Counted from the stretch's first letter, positions 13,615-21,991 are shown. The stretch: 23,822 nt of DNA from an uncultured Bacilli bacterium (GCA_944332105.1 CALVJI010000010.1:1-23822), one strand, 5' to 3'. Program-made: numbers and translations. Notes: a model not told the origin generated them from the letters alone.

Positions 13615-14958
13615 ATGAAACGTAGATGTTTATTAGTTCTTTTAGGTGTTTTTTTAAGTACTTGTGTTTTGTTGGGCGTTCTTTTTTATTTTTATATGAA
13701 CCGATCGTTAGAAATTGCTGATATTTCGTTTGTTTCTTATGATGAAGAGAAAGGAACTTATACGATAGAAGTGCTTCAAAAGAAAGATTTTTTTGTAAGG
13801 GATTATGCTTGTGTCGCGACGAATGATCAAATTTGTTTGATGGGACTAAGTCAAAATAATCGTTGTGAACTTACTTTGCCGGTTAATAAACAGTTTGCTA
13901 TTTCCTTAACTCATCAAGATTTAAGCAGTCCTTCATATAATTTATTAGATTATATGGGAAATGTTTTAGATTTTTCGTATGCTCAAGATGTCTTTTATTT
14001 GACTATAAATGAAGAAGTATCCTTTTCTTATGCAGATGTTTTGGCGTATGAACAAGACATAGATTATGCTTTTTCTTATTCAAATCCTAGTGTTGTAGAG
14101 GTAAATGGTACGACTATAAAAGGGGTAGGACCAGGGGAAGCTATTATTAGTACACCTTATAGTGAAAAGACTATTCAAGTTTATGTGACTGATTTGGTTA
14201 GTACACCGGTTTTTAGTACAACTAAAAAGACTTTGCTTCCTTGTAATCGATATACATTAGAAGAATCGGAGTTTTTGGATCGATATTTGGCATATAAAAT
14301 TGAAAAGGCTGGAGTTTCTTCGCGAGCTGCAGCTGTTGAAGCTGCGCGGTTTTTAACATTATCTTTTCCTTATCGAATTCCTTATTTTTATGAAAATGGT
14401 CGCCTTCATTCATCTGGTGTTAATTATGTGGATGGGGAAGGAAGATATTATCATACAGGGCTTTATTTACACAGCTCTAAATTTGCTAGTATTTCCCATA
14501 CTTTTAGTGGACCGGCGATTTGGGGATGTCCTTTAACTAATTGGGAACCAAAGGAAGAGATTGGTTATCCTTATGGCGCTAAAAAGCCTAATGGCCTTGA
14601 TTGTTCTGGGTTTGTCGCTTGGGTTTTAAAAAATGCAGGATTTGATCCGGGTGATATTGGCGCGGGTAACTCTAATTATAAGTATGAAATGACCGATTTA
14701 GGGGATTATCAACGTTTGTCCAGAGCTTTATTTTCTTCAGGTAAGATTAAAGTAGGGGATTTGATTAATTATTCTGGTCATATTGGCATTATTATTGGTA
14801 TAGATGATACGTATACTTATGTTGCCGAGTCATTACCTCATTTAGGTGGTCTTGTTGCATCAAGGTATACGGAGAGTCAGTTATTAAATACTTTTACGCA
14901 TGTGGTATTTATGGATGTGTTTTATGTAAATGATGGAAACTATCAAAAAATGTGGTAG
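13615..14958 (+). CDS. Membrane-anchored NlpC/P60 cysteine peptidase with Ig-like domain
   Basis: A 447-residue extracytoplasmic protein, probably a peptidoglycan hydrolase cutting peptide stems. A basic start followed by a hydrophobic segment (about 5-28) is an uncleaved anchor or signal. A middle beta-rich region includes a BIG2-like bacterial Ig domain (~121-193, with NPSVVEVNGTTIKGVGPGEA). A helical linker containing an alanine-rich stretch leads to the C-terminal NlpC/P60 domain with catalytic C330 (LDCSGFV), H389 (GHIGIIIG) and a likely third residue E405. AGAGG precedes the ATG. It is transcribed alone from its own promoter and ends at a terminator that overlaps its last codons. Confidence 0.88.
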   Translation: MKRRCLLVLLGVFLSTCVLLGVLFYFYMNRSLEIADISFVSYDEEKGTYTIEVLQKKDFFVRDYACVATNDQICLMGLSQNNRCELTLPVNKQFAISLTHQDLSSPSYNLLDYMGNVLDFSYAQDVFYLTINEEVSFSYADVLAYEQDIDYAFSYSNPSVVEVNGTTIKGVGPGEAIISTPYSEKTIQVYVTDLVSTPVFSTTKKTLLPCNRYTLEESEFLDRYLAYKIEKAGVSSRAAAVEAARFLTLSFPYRIPYFYENGRLHSSGVNYVDGEGRYYHTGLYLHSSKFASISHTFSGPAIWGCPLTNWEPKEEIGYPYGAKKPNGLDCSGFVAWVLKNAGFDPGDIGAGNSNYKYEMTDLGDYQRLSRALFSSGKIKVGDLINYSGHIGIIIGIDDTYTYVAESLPHLGGLVASRYTESQLLNTFTHVVFMDVFYVNDGNYQKMW

Positions 14959-14965
14959 TTTTTTT
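14937..14965 (+). terminator. Terminator overlapping the end of the NlpC/P60 gene
   Basis: AAACTATC (14937-14944) pairs with GGTAGTTT (14954-14961, one U-G), followed by T residues to 14965. The hairpin contains the last codons and the stop. Confidence 0.8.
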
Positions 14966-14970
14966 CCCTT

Positions 14971-14988
14971 GGTTAAAAAAGTTTAACC
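14971..14988. repeat. Perfect GGTTAAA/TTTAACC hairpin
   Basis: GGTTAAA (14971-14977), loop AAAG, TTTAACC (14982-14988). It is not directly followed by a T run. It may be a backup terminator or protein-binding site in the gap between the NlpC gene and the tRNAs. Confidence 0.4.
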
Positions 14989-15032
14989 TTGAATTTTCGC
15001 TTTTTTTGTATTACTCATAAAACTGTAATTAA

Positions 15033-15059
15033 AAAAATGCAATTTTTTCTTGCATTTTT
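15033..15059 (+). terminator. Hairpin terminator upstream of tRNA-Arg
   Basis: AAAAATGCAA (15033-15042) pairs perfectly with TTGCATTTTT (15050-15059). The symmetric A and T tails allow function on either strand. The 3' arm doubles as the -35 of the tRNA-Arg promoter. Confidence 0.7.
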
Positions 15060-15078
15060 AAAGAGTTTATTATACAAT
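15050..15078 (+). promoter_or_regulatory. Promoter of tRNA-Arg
   Basis: TTGCAT (15050-15055), 17 bp, TACAAT (15073-15078), about 20 bp before the tRNA. The -35 is part of the preceding terminator stem. Confidence 0.65.
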
Positions 15079-15097
15079 CATAATGTACTTTGATTAA

Positions 15098-15174
15098 GCA
15101 CCCATAGCGCAATTGGATAGAGCGTTAGACTACGGATCTAAAGGTTAGGGGTTCGACTCCCTTTGGGTGCACCA
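15098..15174 (+). tRNA. tRNA-Arg (anticodon ACG)
   Basis: A 77 nt cloverleaf with encoded CCA. Acceptor GCACCCA pairs with TGGGTGC, anticodon stem TTAGA with TCTAA around loop CTACGGA (anticodon ACG, presumably edited to ICG for CGN codons), and T arm AGGGG/CCCTT with TTCGACT. The D stem reads GCGC/GAGC with one G-A mismatch where GCTC is usual. Confidence 0.96.
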
Positions 15175-15186
15175 TTTTATAATTGT

Positions 15187-15215
15187 TTCACAAAATTTAA
15201 AATTTGTGATATACT
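15187..15215 (+). promoter_or_regulatory. Promoter of tRNA-Pro
   Basis: TTCACA (15187-15192), 17 bp, TATACT (15210-15215) with an upstream TGA extended -10. Initiation would fall about 3 nt before the tRNA 5' end, so tRNA-Pro can be made independently of tRNA-Arg. Confidence 0.7.
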
Positions 15216-15224
15216 ATTAGTGAT

Positions 15225-15301
15225 CGAGAAGTAGCACAATTTGGTAGTGCACTTGGTTTGGGACCAAGGGGTTGCAGGTTCAAATCCTGTCTTCTCGACC
15301 A
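15225..15301 (+). tRNA. tRNA-Pro (anticodon TGG)
   Basis: A 77 nt cloverleaf with encoded CCA. Acceptor CGAGAAG pairs with CTTCTCG, D stem GCAC/GTGC, anticodon stem CTTGG/CCAAG around loop TTTGGGA (anticodon TGG, reads CCN codons), and T arm GCAGG/CCTGT with TTCAAAT. Confidence 0.97.
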
Positions 15302-15321
15302 TTTTTTTTGTTTTTAAACAT

Positions 15322-15349
15322 TCTTGCACTAAAATGCAAGAGTTTTTTT
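15322..15349 (+). terminator. Terminator of the tRNA region
   Basis: TCTTGCA (15322-15328) pairs with TGCAAGA (15335-15341) around a CTAAAA loop, followed by G and seven T residues. Confidence 0.85.
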
Positions 15350-15509
15350 ATTTATTAGTTTCTAGCTATACCCAATTTCATTAGTCGTACTTTTTTCTTT
15401 GGAAGAGTATATCAGATAATTTTTTCATATACAATTTTGGCATTCTGCTTTCCTTTTTATTTAATTTAGTGTATACTTATTTTAGAAATAGAATAGGAAG
15501 GGTTATGTT
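15350..15509 (+). promoter_or_regulatory. Upstream region of the phosphoketolase gene
   Basis: It holds no ORF. A probable -10, TATACT (15472-15477), precedes the gene by ~33 bp, but the -35 at 17 bp is poor (TTTCCT), which may mean an activator is needed. GTATAT and ATATAC form a loose inverted repeat around 15407-15432. AGGAAGGG (15495-15502) is the ribosome site. Confidence 0.4.
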
Positions 15510-17858
15510 ATGGAGAAAGTTTTAAATGATACGGAATTAAAGGCAATTGATGGATATTTTCGGGCAACTAACTATGTTTCAGCTGCAGCTCTTTATTTGA
15601 AGGATAATGCTTTATTAAAAAGGCCATTGCAATTTTCTGATATAAAAAGTAAATTAGTGGGGCATTGGGGGAGTGCACCAGGTCAAAATTTTGTCTATGC
15701 TCATTGTGATCGTGTTATTGTAAAATATGGACTCAATATGATTTGGATTAGTGGGCCAGGACATTCTGGGCAAGCTACGATGAGCAATACTTATTTTGAA
15801 GGATCTTATGGGAAAGTATATCCTGAGTTTACACAAAATGAAGCAGGTCTTACACGCTTTATGAAACATTTTAGTTTTCCGGGAGGAACATCAAGTCATG
15901 TAGCTCCAGAAGTGCCTGGAAGTATTAATGAGGGTGGAGAGCTCGGTTATAGCTTGGCACATGCTTTTGGTGCTGTATTAGATAATCCAGATTTAATCGC
16001 GACGGTTATTGTTGGCGATGGAGAAGCAGAAACTGGCCCTTTAGCGACTAGTTGGCATGGTAATAAATTTTTGAATCCTATCAAAGATGGTGTAGTTCTT
16101 CCTATTTTACATTTAAATGGTTATAAGATTGCAAATCCAACTATTCTGGCGCGGATTAGTAAAGATGAATTAGATTCCTTGTTTAAAGGTTATGGGTGGA
16201 CACCTTATTATGTTCAAGGTGAAGATGAATTAGAGCTTCATCAAGCTATGGCGAAAGTTATGGATGAAGTCGTGGAACGAATTTTTTCAATTCAAAAGAT
16301 GGCTAGAGAAAAACATGTTTTAGAAAGACCTTTATGGCCAATGATTATTTTGCAAACACCAAAAGGATGGACAGGGCCTAAAGAAATAGATGGTAAGAAA
16401 ATCGAAGGAACTTTTCGCGCTCATCAAGTACCAATTGAAGTAAATGAAGAGCATCCTCAAAGTTTACAGCGTTTAGAAGAATGGCTTCGAAGTTATCGTC
16501 CGGAAGAACTTTTTGATAAAAATGGTTCTTTAAAAGAAAAATATCGGTTATTTATTCCACCTCTTGAAAAAACGATGGGAGCTAATCCGATTGCTAATGG
16601 TGGTGAATTATTGCAAGAACTTAAAATGCCTGATTTTAAAAAATATGCTTTACAAGTGCCTTATCCTGGTCAAGTTTTAGGTGAGGACATGCGTGGGTTA
16701 GGACCTTTTATTCGGGACGTTATTAAAAATAATCCAACTAATTTTCGGGTTTTTGGTCCGGATGAGACTTTATCTAATCGGTTAAATGCTGTTTTTGAAG
16801 TTACGAATCGTCAATGGGACAATAAACGTTTTAAAGATGATGAGTTTTTGTCTTATGAAGGGCGAGTTATTGATTCATTTTTATCTGAGCATTTTTGTGA
16901 AGGCGTGTTAGAAGGATATTTACTTACAGGAAGACATGGTTTCTTTCATAGTTATGAATCGTTTATTCGGATTGTAGATTCAATGATTAGTCAGCATGCA
17001 AAGTGGTTAAAGGTCAGCAAAGAATTAGGGTGGCGCGAGCCAATCGCTTCTTTAAATTTGCTTGTTTCTAGTCATTGTTGGCAACAGGATCATAATGGTT
17101 ATACGCATCAAGATCCAGGGATTATTAATCATGTTTTAACCAAGAAAGCAGCGATTTCACGAGTATATTTACCATGTGATACGAATACTTTATTGTGTGT
17201 AATGAATCATGTTTTAGAGTCTAAAAATTATATTAATGTTGTTGTAGCTAGTAAACATCCAAGACCACAATGGCTTAATATGGCTCAAGCTGTTCGTCAT
17301 TGTCAAAAAGGACTTGGCATTTGGGCTTTTGCTAGTAATGATATAGATAATCAACCAGATATTGTATTTGCTTGTGCGGGGGATACACCAACGCTTGAAG
17401 TCATGGCTGCAACAAGTATTTTACGTAAATTTATTCCTAATTTAAAAATTCGGGTAGTTAATGTCGTTGATTTAATGAAATTGCAACCACAAAGTGCCCA
17501 TCCTCATGGCTTGACGGACGCTCAATATGACTCGATTTTTACAAAAAATAAACCGATTATATTTGCTTTTCATGGATATCCTAATGTTATTCATGAGCTT
17601 ACTTATAAACGACATAATCAGAATATGCATGTACGAGGTTATATTGAAGAAGGAACGATTACAACCCCATTTGATATGCGCGTGCAAAATAAGTTAGATC
17701 GTTTTCATTTAGTATTATTAGCTGTTCATCATTTGCCAGCGTTTGATACTAAAGAAGTACAAAACTATTGTGTGGAAATGCTTAAAAAACATCAAGAATA
17801 TATTGTAGAAAATGGTGTGGATATGGACGAAGTTGTTAATTGGAAGTGGGATTATTAG
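15510..17858 (+). CDS. xfp: Xylulose-5-phosphate/fructose-6-phosphate phosphoketolase
   Basis: A 782-residue thiamine-diphosphate enzyme that phosphorolytically cleaves xylulose-5-P (and often fructose-6-P) to acetyl phosphate plus glyceraldehyde-3-P or erythrose-4-P. Family motifs are clear: GHWGSAPGQNF near residue 50, SGPGHSGQA near 81, FPGGTSSHVAPEVPGSINEGGELGYSLAHAFG near 127-158 and the ThDP/metal motif GDGEAETGP. QQDHNGYTHQDPG near 528 is in the pyrimidine domain. The length is typical of the family. It is transcribed alone from an upstream region with a weak -35 and terminated directly after the stop. It indicates a phosphoketolase route for sugar fermentation that yields acetyl phosphate and ATP. 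Confidence 0.97.
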   Translation: MEKVLNDTELKAIDGYFRATNYVSAAALYLKDNALLKRPLQFSDIKSKLVGHWGSAPGQNFVYAHCDRVIVKYGLNMIWISGPGHSGQATMSNTYFEGSYGKVYPEFTQNEAGLTRFMKHFSFPGGTSSHVAPEVPGSINEGGELGYSLAHAFGAVLDNPDLIATVIVGDGEAETGPLATSWHGNKFLNPIKDGVVLPILHLNGYKIANPTILARISKDELDSLFKGYGWTPYYVQGEDELELHQAMAKVMDEVVERIFSIQKMAREKHVLERPLWPMIILQTPKGWTGPKEIDGKKIEGTFRAHQVPIEVNEEHPQSLQRLEEWLRSYRPEELFDKNGSLKEKYRLFIPPLEKTMGANPIANGGELLQELKMPDFKKYALQVPYPGQVLGEDMRGLGPFIRDVIKNNPTNFRVFGPDETLSNRLNAVFEVTNRQWDNKRFKDDEFLSYEGRVIDSFLSEHFCEGVLEGYLLTGRHGFFHSYESFIRIVDSMISQHAKWLKVSKELGWREPIASLNLLVSSHCWQQDHNGYTHQDPGIINHVLTKKAAISRVYLPCDTNTLLCVMNHVLESKNYINVVVASKHPRPQWLNMAQAVRHCQKGLGIWAFASNDIDNQPDIVFACAGDTPTLEVMAATSILRKFIPNLKIRVVNVVDLMKLQPQSAHPHGLTDAQYDSIFTKNKPIIFAFHGYPNVIHELTYKRHNQNMHVRGYIEEGTITTPFDMRVQNKLDRFHLVLLAVHHLPAFDTKEVQNYCVEMLKKHQEYIVENGVDMDEVVNWKWDY

Positions 17859-17885
17859 AAAACTGTTTAAAGCAGTTTTTCTTTT
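17859..17885 (+). terminator. Terminator after the phosphoketolase gene
   Basis: AAAACTG (17859-17865) pairs with CAGTTTT (17873-17879), followed by a T-rich tract. It begins at the first base after the stop codon. Confidence 0.85.
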
Positions 17886-17887
17886 GC

Positions 17888-17916
17888 TTGCAGGCCGAAC
17901 AAATATATGTTACCAT
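17888..17916 (+). promoter_or_regulatory. Promoter of the dGTPase-like/YmfF/YmfH operon
   Basis: TTGCAG (17888-17893), 17 bp, TACCAT (17911-17916). It starts three bases after the preceding terminator and 20 bp before the ATG. Confidence 0.5.
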
Positions 17917-17935
17917 ACCATTATGGAGGAATCTT

Positions 17936-19081
17936 ATGGAAAATGAAGTGTTAAGAAAAAATATGGAAAGACATATGATCGGACTTAGTCCTTATGCGTG
18001 TTTAGATAGTGAAGCTAGGCGGTTTCGTGATGAAATGGAAGATCTTCGCAGTCCTTTTTTTCGAGATATTGACCGTATTATTTATACGTATGCTTTTGTC
18101 CGTTACAGCGATAAGACACAGGTGTATTCTTTAAAAAATAATGATCATATTACGAAGCGGATGCTGCATGTTCAATATGTAAGTAAGATTGCTCGGACCA
18201 TCGGGCGCGCACTTGGGTTAAACGAAGATTTAATCGAAGCGGCGGGACTTGGTCATGATTTAGGACATGTGCCTTTTGGTCATTTTGGTGAATCCGTATT
18301 AAATCAAATTAGTGTTGAAAACGGTGAAGGATATTTTCATCATAATGTCGAAAGTGTTCGCATTTTAATGAATTTAGAACATGGAGGTGAAGGATGTAAT
18401 CTCACCTTACAAGTTTTAGATGCGATTTTATGTCATAATGGTGAATTTGTGATGGGAGAGTATCATCCTAAGAAAAAGACGCCACAAGAGTTTTTAGCAG
18501 AATATGAACGAACTTATCAGGATAAAAATGCTGTGAAATCTTTAGTTCCTATGACTTTAGAGGGCTGTGTCGTGCGCATTAGTGATATCATTGCTTATTT
18601 AGGAAGAGATATTGAAGATGCTTGTATGCTAGGACTTTTTGAGAAGAAGGATATTCCGAAAGAAATTTTAGAAGTTTTGGGTTATCGAAATAGAGAAATT
18701 GTGAATACGATTATTTTAGATATTATCGAAAATAGTCTAGGGAAACCTTATATTAAGTTAAGTGAACCTGTTTTTAAGGCTACTGTAGCTTTAAAAAAAT
18801 TTAATTATCAAAATATTTATGATAAGTCTTTATCTTCAGAAGAAAAGAAAGAAATTACTACTATGTTTCAAGTACTTTTCAAACATTATTTAAATGATAT
18901 AACTTTAGAAAATAAAGATTCAAGAATTTATACGAATTTTTTGAATTATAAAAAAGATATTTATCTAAAAAATACCACACCTAAAAGGATGGTACTAGAT
19001 TTTATTGCTGGAATGACAGATGATTATTTTCTTTTGTGTTTTCGTGAGGTTAATTTAACAAAACCGGCGTATACTAAGTGA
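17936..19081 (+). CDS. dGTP triphosphohydrolase-like HD-domain protein
   Basis: A 381-residue HD hydrolase resembling the dNTP triphosphohydrolase (dGTPase) family, which splits dNTPs into deoxynucleoside and triphosphate. Metal ligands are H78 (RMLHVQ), H107-D108 (GLGHDLGHVPFGH) and D217 (ISDIIAYLGRD). The GHDLGH.PFGH.GE string and FHHN (134-137) are typical of the family. ATG 17936 follows GGAGGA; the open frame upstream runs through the terminator and promoter and is not coding. Thirteen bases separate it from ymfF, so the three genes form an operon. Its exact nucleotide substrate cannot be read from the sequence. Confidence 0.88.
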   Translation: MENEVLRKNMERHMIGLSPYACLDSEARRFRDEMEDLRSPFFRDIDRIIYTYAFVRYSDKTQVYSLKNNDHITKRMLHVQYVSKIARTIGRALGLNEDLIEAAGLGHDLGHVPFGHFGESVLNQISVENGEGYFHHNVESVRILMNLEHGGEGCNLTLQVLDAILCHNGEFVMGEYHPKKKTPQEFLAEYERTYQDKNAVKSLVPMTLEGCVVRISDIIAYLGRDIEDACMLGLFEKKDIPKEILEVLGYRNREIVNTIILDIIENSLGKPYIKLSEPVFKATVALKKFNYQNIYDKSLSSEEKKEITTMFQVLFKHYLNDITLENKDSRIYTNFLNYKKDIYLKNTTPKRMVLDFIAGMTDDYFLLCFREVNLTKPAYTK

Positions 19082-19093
19082 TGGGAGGTTTGT

Positions 19094-20353
19094 ATGAAAT
19101 ATCAAAAATATGACATGGAAAGTTATCAAATCTATACAGTAAAAACAGATAAATTTAAAAATGCTTATATTGAAGTGAATTTTCGTGAGGATATTACTCA
19201 TGTGTCTTTGGCTAAGCGTTTTTTTCTCACTAAGGTTTTACAATATTCTACTTTAAAATATCCGACAAAAAGAGAAATGACAATTGAATTAGAAAATTTA
19301 TATAATTTGGAATTCTTGACGAATGTTTCACGAGTAGGAATGAATCATTTTACTAATTTTTCGGTAGATTTTATTCATCCTAAATTTGTTAAAGAAAAAG
19401 ATTATTTAGATCAAGTGTTATTGTTTTTGTTTGATGCTTTACAAAAACCTAATATTCGTGATGGGAAATTTGATGAAGAACAGATGCAAATTTTAAAGGA
19501 AAGAATCCATGTGTCATTAGATCAATATAAAGAAAAACCTCTTAGTTGTGCACGGATTATGAGTAAAGAAAATTTGTTTGGCGATACAGAATGGGGTAAA
19601 AGAATTTACGGAACACATGAAGAAATCGAGGCTCTTACGAGTGATGATTTGGTGTTAGAATATCAGAAAATGTGGGAAAATTCTTATTGTGAAATTTGTA
19701 TTGTTGGAAATTTAGATATGGATGAGGTAGTTAAGAAAATTGCAGGTATTTTTCATAAATCTTCGATTGTAAGCAATCCTATCTCGGCGATCGTTTTTAA
19801 TCCTATTTTACCTTATCGGAAAGAAGTAGTTTCAAGTACTTATAATCAGACTCAGTTGGTTTTGTATTATCAATGGGAAAATGTGAGTGATTATGAACGA
19901 AATTATGTGGCACCTTTGTTTTGTAGGATTTTAGGTTCTGCTAATATGACAGATAAGTTAACTCGTTATTTGCGAATTGACAATTCGTTATGTTATTACT
20001 GTGGAATTATCTTTTATGCTACAGATTCTTATGCTAATATTTATGTGGGAACGAGTAGGGAAAATGTTTCAAAAGCTTTGACTTATATTTCAAAAGCAGT
20101 GAAAGAAATGCAAAAGGGGAAGATTGATCCTAATTATTTTGAACAACAAAAAGAGAAGTTTTTAGGTGACTTAAAGTTGCGAGAAGATGACATTTATGGG
20201 TTAGGAGATATGTATTATATGCATGAAGTCTTTGATAGACCAATGCCTTTAGATTATCAAGAGTGGATTATGAAAGTGTCTTTAGAAGATATTAAGAAAT
20301 TTGCTAAAAAGATGGTTTTGGTTTATCAATATGTTTTGGAAGAAGGTGAGTAA
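19094..20353 (+). CDS. ymfF: M16-like peptidase homologue without the zinc motif (YmfF type)
   Basis: A 419-residue member of the insulinase/M16 superfamily. It lacks HXXEH: the corresponding N-terminal region reads FFLTKVLQYSTLKYP. This is the usual state of the non-catalytic partner in YmfF/YmfH-type pairs, which are thought to act as a heterodimer. Family features elsewhere include LENLYNLEF, EKPLSCARIMSKENLFG and the C-terminal half beginning near residue 230. GGGAGG precedes the ATG. The stop is immediately followed by the catalytic partner gene. The substrate is unknown. Confidence 0.85.
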   Translation: MKYQKYDMESYQIYTVKTDKFKNAYIEVNFREDITHVSLAKRFFLTKVLQYSTLKYPTKREMTIELENLYNLEFLTNVSRVGMNHFTNFSVDFIHPKFVKEKDYLDQVLLFLFDALQKPNIRDGKFDEEQMQILKERIHVSLDQYKEKPLSCARIMSKENLFGDTEWGKRIYGTHEEIEALTSDDLVLEYQKMWENSYCEICIVGNLDMDEVVKKIAGIFHKSSIVSNPISAIVFNPILPYRKEVVSSTYNQTQLVLYYQWENVSDYERNYVAPLFCRILGSANMTDKLTRYLRIDNSLCYYCGIIFYATDSYANIYVGTSRENVSKALTYISKAVKEMQKGKIDPNYFEQQKEKFLGDLKLREDDIYGLGDMYYMHEVFDRPMPLDYQEWIMKVSLEDIKKFAKKMVLVYQYVLEEGE

Positions 20354-20354
20354 G

Positions 20355-21635
20355 TTGAAAGAAATTCATTTAAAAGGTTTAGATGAAGTCGTTTATGAAG
20401 ATGTATGTGAAAATGGCCTTAAAATGTATATTTGGGTCAATAAACGAATTAATACCTTTAAAGCTTCTTTAATTTTTAAAGTCGGGGCTGAGAATACAAG
20501 TTTTAAGCTTGGCAAGAATGATTATACAGTGCCTTTTGGAACAGCTCATTATCTAGAACATATTTTATGTAAAAATAGTGATGGGTCTTCATTACTAGGC
20601 CGATTTGATCAATTTGGATGTTATAGTAATGCGGCAACTTATGCCGATAAGACCGCTTATGAATTTGTGGGATCTGAAAACTTCTTTCCTTGTTTAGAGC
20701 TATTGTTAGATGCGATTCAAGAAAAAGAATTTAATCAAGAATATTTTGAGGCAGAACGAGGTCCAATTTTAGAAGAAGCTCGAATGCGCAAGGACGATGC
20801 GAATCGTTTAAACTATTTTGGTGTGAATAATATTTTGTTTCATAATTATCCTAATCGTATTTCGGGGCTTGGAAGAATGGAAGATATAAAAAGTATAAAA
20901 TTAGAAGATTTAGAGACTTTGTATCGGACTTTTTATCATCCAGAAAACACAATTTTGGTTGTTACAGGGAATGTTTCGCCGTTAGAAGTTGCTGAGTTTG
21001 TTAAAGAAAATCAAAAGAAGAAAACTTTTCCGAAATGGAATAAACCTAAACTTCCTAATTACCGAGAGCCACGTAGTGTTGTTAAACGTTATGAAGAAGT
21101 TTTTGCTAATGCCCAGATTCCAAAAGTAACAGTTGCCGTCAAGGTGCCTTTAAATGATTTGCCCAAAATGAATATGGTTTTGTTACTTGATATTTTAGGA
21201 TTGGTGCTCGTTTCGAATTTTGGATCTACTTCTTATTTTCGTGAAGAGTTGATTGCTAAGAAAATGGTAGTTTCTTTACAGACATCAGTAGAATGGGAAC
21301 GAAAGTATATCATTTTAAAAGTTATGGCTAAAACAAAATATCCAAAAGAAGTTGTAACGGTTTTAGAAGAAAAAATGCGTCATTTGGAAATTTTGGAAGA
21401 TGATATTTTTCGAAAAATCAAATCAGAAATTGCTAATTTAGTGTTAAGTTATGAGGATCCGGAGTATGTTAATGATTTACTTGCGTATGTTTTAGTTAAA
21501 TATGGAAAGATTGTTTCTAATGAAAAAGAAATTTTGGAAAGCATTACTCTAGAGGATATTCAAAAAGTCATGAATAGTATTTCTTTTGATGAAATGAGTA
21601 CTTTTGTGATTTATCCACTTAAAAAAGACGATTAA
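20355..21635 (+). CDS. ymfH: Zinc-dependent M16 peptidase (YmfH type)
   Basis: The catalytic partner of the preceding protein, 426 residues. The inverted zinc motif H65-Y-L-E68-H69 follows FGTAHY, and the distal ligand is expected at E141 in RGPILEEARM. The FHNYPNRISGLGRMEDI and FYHPENTILVVTGN segments are characteristic of M16 peptidases. TTG 20355 is chosen as start because GAAGGTGAG lies directly upstream and the TAA of ymfF is one base before it. The longer frame from 20301 would overlap ymfF by 53 bases. It probably cleaves small peptides or substrates in the cytoplasm. Its 3' end overlaps the convergent HIT gene by 4 bp. Confidence 0.9.
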   Translation: MKEIHLKGLDEVVYEDVCENGLKMYIWVNKRINTFKASLIFKVGAENTSFKLGKNDYTVPFGTAHYLEHILCKNSDGSSLLGRFDQFGCYSNAATYADKTAYEFVGSENFFPCLELLLDAIQEKEFNQEYFEAERGPILEEARMRKDDANRLNYFGVNNILFHNYPNRISGLGRMEDIKSIKLEDLETLYRTFYHPENTILVVTGNVSPLEVAEFVKENQKKKTFPKWNKPKLPNYREPRSVVKRYEEVFANAQIPKVTVAVKVPLNDLPKMNMVLLLDILGLVLVSNFGSTSYFREELIAKKMVVSLQTSVEWERKYIILKVMAKTKYPKEVVTVLEEKMRHLEILEDDIFRKIKSEIANLVLSYEDPEYVNDLLAYVLVKYGKIVSNEKEILESITLEDIQKVMNSISFDEMSTFVIYPLKKDD

Positions 21636-21647
21636 TTGTCGTCTTTT
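21623..21647. terminator. Bidirectional terminator shared by ymfH and the HIT gene
   Basis: AAAAGACGA (21623-21631) pairs perfectly with TCGTCTTTT (21639-21647). An A run lies on the left and a T run on the right, so it works on both strands. Both stop codons lie in the loop or stem. Confidence 0.85.
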
Positions 21648-21991
21648 AAAATGTCATAAATTTTGTCGATATCTTCTTCTTTTTTTTCGGGACAAAGATG
21701 CATGTGAACATGTTTAATATCTTGTGATGAACCATAATTGATGCCTAAGTGAATACCATCTCTATCTAATTTTTGCATTAACTTTGGACTTAAATTTGCT
21801 GCGACATCAAACATTTCCTTTAATGTTTTTTCGTCTAACTTTGTAAAATCTTCAATATGTTTTTTGGGAATAATTAAAGTATGTCCCTTTGTCTGTTGAT
21901 TTAAATCTAAAATTGCTAGCATATTGTCATTCTCATAAATCTTTTTGCTTGGTATTTCACCATTAATAATTTTACAAAAAATACAATCCAT
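21632..21991 (-). CDS. HIT family nucleotide hydrolase/transferase
   Basis: A 119-residue histidine-triad protein of the Hint/HinT type, typically hydrolysing purine nucleoside phosphoramidates or adenylated compounds. It has the family start MDCIFCKIINGEIPS with CxxC (C3, C6), TKGHTLIIPKKH in the middle, and the catalytic triad HVHMHLCP (His-x-His-x-His). On its own strand AAAGAGGTG precedes the ATG. It is the only confidently called minus-strand gene and faces ymfH. Bases 21992-22062 to its right separate it from the divergent cotE-like gene and should hold both promoters; only weak matches are visible there. Confidence 0.95.
   Translation of the reverse strand: MDCIFCKIINGEIPSKKIYENDNMLAILDLNQQTKGHTLIIPKKHIEDFTKLDEKTLKEMFDVAANLSPKLMQKLDRDGIHLGINYGSSQDIKHVHMHLCPEKKEEDIDKIYDILKDDN

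Noticed and set aside
15407..15432. GTATAT/ATATAC inverted repeat upstream of phosphoketolase as an operator
   Set aside because: Short AT-rich match with a 14-base gap; too likely by chance to list as a site.
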